The position numbers and the translations under genes are program-made. Shown here one piece after another: positions 6,943-7,673 of a stretch of 7,673 bases of DNA. The DNA lies in NCBI GenBank assembly GCA_029256665.1, contig JAQSXN010000165.1, positions 1 through 7,673 on the forward strand. Reading direction: 5' to 3'. Below the pieces are notes generated by a model, which saw nothing but the letters and a program-made list of their open reading frames with translations, was not told the origin of the DNA and made no database searches. Positions within the stretch are counted from its first letter, which is position 1. Every line of letters starts with the position of its first letter. The DNA is from Paenibacillus sp. GTDB lineage: Bacteria; Bacillota; Bacilli; Paenibacillales; Paenibacillaceae.

Positions 6943-6957
6943 TATTATCGGATAATA
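6943..6957. repeat. AT-rich palindrome upstream of recO
   Basis: TATTATC at 6943-6949 and GATAATA at 6951-6957 are perfect inverted copies around one central G. The site lies 15 nt before the recO ribosome site. As RNA it gives only a weak 5-bp stem. As DNA it could be a protein-binding site or a -10 region: TATTAT has TTCAAG 17 nt upstream at 6920-6925, a poor -35. The role is unknown. Confidence 0.35.
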
Positions 6958-6971
6958 GGCTTATGTTTCGC

Positions 6972-6978
6972 GGGGGAG
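6972..6978 (+). promoter_or_regulatory. Ribosome binding site of recO
   Basis: GGGGGAG ends 7 nt before the ATG at 6986. This fixes the recO start, and the protein then begins at the expected first strand of the RecO OB fold. Confidence 0.7.
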
Positions 6979-6985
6979 AAGCCGG

Positions 6986-7673
6986 ATGCTGCATCGCGTG
7001 GAAGGAATCGTAATCCGCAGCATGGATTATGGGGAAAACAACAAAATCGTGACGCTCCTGACGAATACGAACGGCAAAGCGGGCGTGCTCGTTCGCGGAG
7101 CGAAAAAAGTGAAAAGCAGGCATTCTTCGCTAGCGCAGCCGTTTACGCATGGAGAGTACCAATATTTCCGGAGCAGCGGACTAGGTACGCTCAATCATGG
7201 TGAGATCATTACGTCTCACCATGATTTGCGTATGCAGCTCGATTTGTCGGCCTACGCTTCTTATGCAGCTGAACTAACGGATCGCGCGCTGCAAGAGGAA
7301 GAAGCGGGAAGTTTCCTGTTCGAGCAGCTCAAGGCGTGCTACGGAGCTATGCAAGATGGGAAAGATCCCGCCATCGTCGTCCATCTGTACGAGATGCGAA
7401 TTCTCGATATGGCAGGATACGCGCCGCAGCTTGACGAATGTCTTCATTGCGGGAACCGGGTGGGGCCGTTCAAGCTGTCTCCAGGCGCGGGAGGCGTATT
7501 ATGCAGCCGGTGCGAGAGCAGGGATCCGTATGGGATTCCGTTAAGCGAAGGCGTACATAAGCTGTTGCGGTTGTTTAAAGGAATGGACATGCGCCGGTTG
7601 GGATCCATATCGGTAAAGGACGAGACGAAGGCCGATTTGAAAAAAAGCATGAGGGCGTTAATCGACGCGCAGC
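6986..7673 (+). CDS. recO: DNA repair protein RecO, 3'-truncated by the window edge
   Basis: Recombination mediator that, with RecR (and RecF), displaces SSB and loads RecA on gapped single-stranded DNA; it also anneals strands. The first 229 codons of an expected ~250 are present, and the frame is open to the last base. The N-terminal OB fold is visible as MLHRVEGIVIRSMDYGENNKIVTL followed by GVLVRGAKKVKSR (about residues 1-80). The helical domain follows, with the conserved EMRILDMAGYAPQLD segment. The zinc-finger cysteines C152, C155, C173 and C176 are complete (CLHC and CSRC), the usual feature of Bacillota RecO. The start is supported by GGGGGAG 7 nt upstream. A perfect 13-bp inverted repeat lies in the coding sequence at 7193-7226, with no effect on the frame. 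The conserved GEII-S segment is encoded by part of that repeat. Confidence 0.95.
   Translation, partial: MLHRVEGIVIRSMDYGENNKIVTLLTNTNGKAGVLVRGAKKVKSRHSSLAQPFTHGEYQYFRSSGLGTLNHGEIITSHHDLRMQLDLSAYASYAAELTDRALQEEEAGSFLFEQLKACYGAMQDGKDPAIVVHLYEMRILDMAGYAPQLDECLHCGNRVGPFKLSPGAGGVLCSRCESRDPYGIPLSEGVHKLLRLFKGMDMRRLGSISVKDETKADLKKSMRALIDAQ
7193..7226. repeat. Perfect 13-bp inverted repeat inside recO
   Basis: AATCATGGTGAGA at 7193-7205 and TCTCACCATGATT at 7214-7226 are exact reverse complements around the 8-nt loop TCATTACG. In mRNA this would be a stable hairpin, about codons 70-81 of recO. It lies in frame and encodes NHGEIITSHHD, so it does not interrupt the gene. It is not followed by a T-run, so it is not a standard intrinsic terminator. 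Confidence 0.7.

Overview
The window looks like a housekeeping stretch from a spore-forming Bacillota chromosome, most likely of the Paenibacillus/Cohnella type. This rests on three things: the moderately GC-rich codon choice, the strong Gram-positive Shine-Dalgarno sites, and the gene order yqfD - phoH - pgpH(yqfF) - ybeY - dgkA - cdd - era - yqzL - recO. That order is the conserved Bacillales order known from Bacillus subtilis. Every gene is on the + strand, and no frame is visibly broken. yqfD is cut by the left edge and recO by the right edge.

Layout. Bases 1-961 hold the C-terminal part of the sporulation protein YqfD. The PhoH ATPase follows after 3 nt, at 965-1939, with a TTG start. 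Bases 1940-2164 form the only sizeable gap, 225 nt. It holds a 167-nt non-coding element with imperfect terminal inverted repeats and a string of internal inverted repeats that can be drawn as a cloverleaf. Bases 2165-4420 encode a PgpH-type membrane c-di-AMP phosphodiesterase. Next come ybeY (4422-4919), dgkA (4920-5279), cdd (5301-5747) and era (5744-6667), all abutting, overlapping or separated by at most about 20 nt. After a 110-nt gap lies the 50-codon gene yqzL (6778-6930). recO starts at 6986 and runs off the window.

How the genes fit together. YbeY and Era both act on 16S rRNA and the 30S subunit, and PhoH is a long-standing neighbour of YbeY of uncertain role. PgpH lowers c-di-AMP. 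DgkA is a small membrane lipid kinase. Cdd salvages cytidine, and RecO loads RecA. The cluster is therefore ribosome maturation, nucleotide signalling, lipid recycling and repair packed into one transcription unit, or a few, behind a sporulation gene.

I found no phage, CRISPR, transposase, defence or biosynthetic system. The main unexplained signals are non-coding: the structured element between phoH and pgpH, a perfect 13-bp inverted repeat inside recO, and a small AT-rich palindrome before recO. A Glu-to-Gln change at a metal-site position of DgkA is also worth a look, as is the in-frame TAA-ATG join of ybeY to dgkA.
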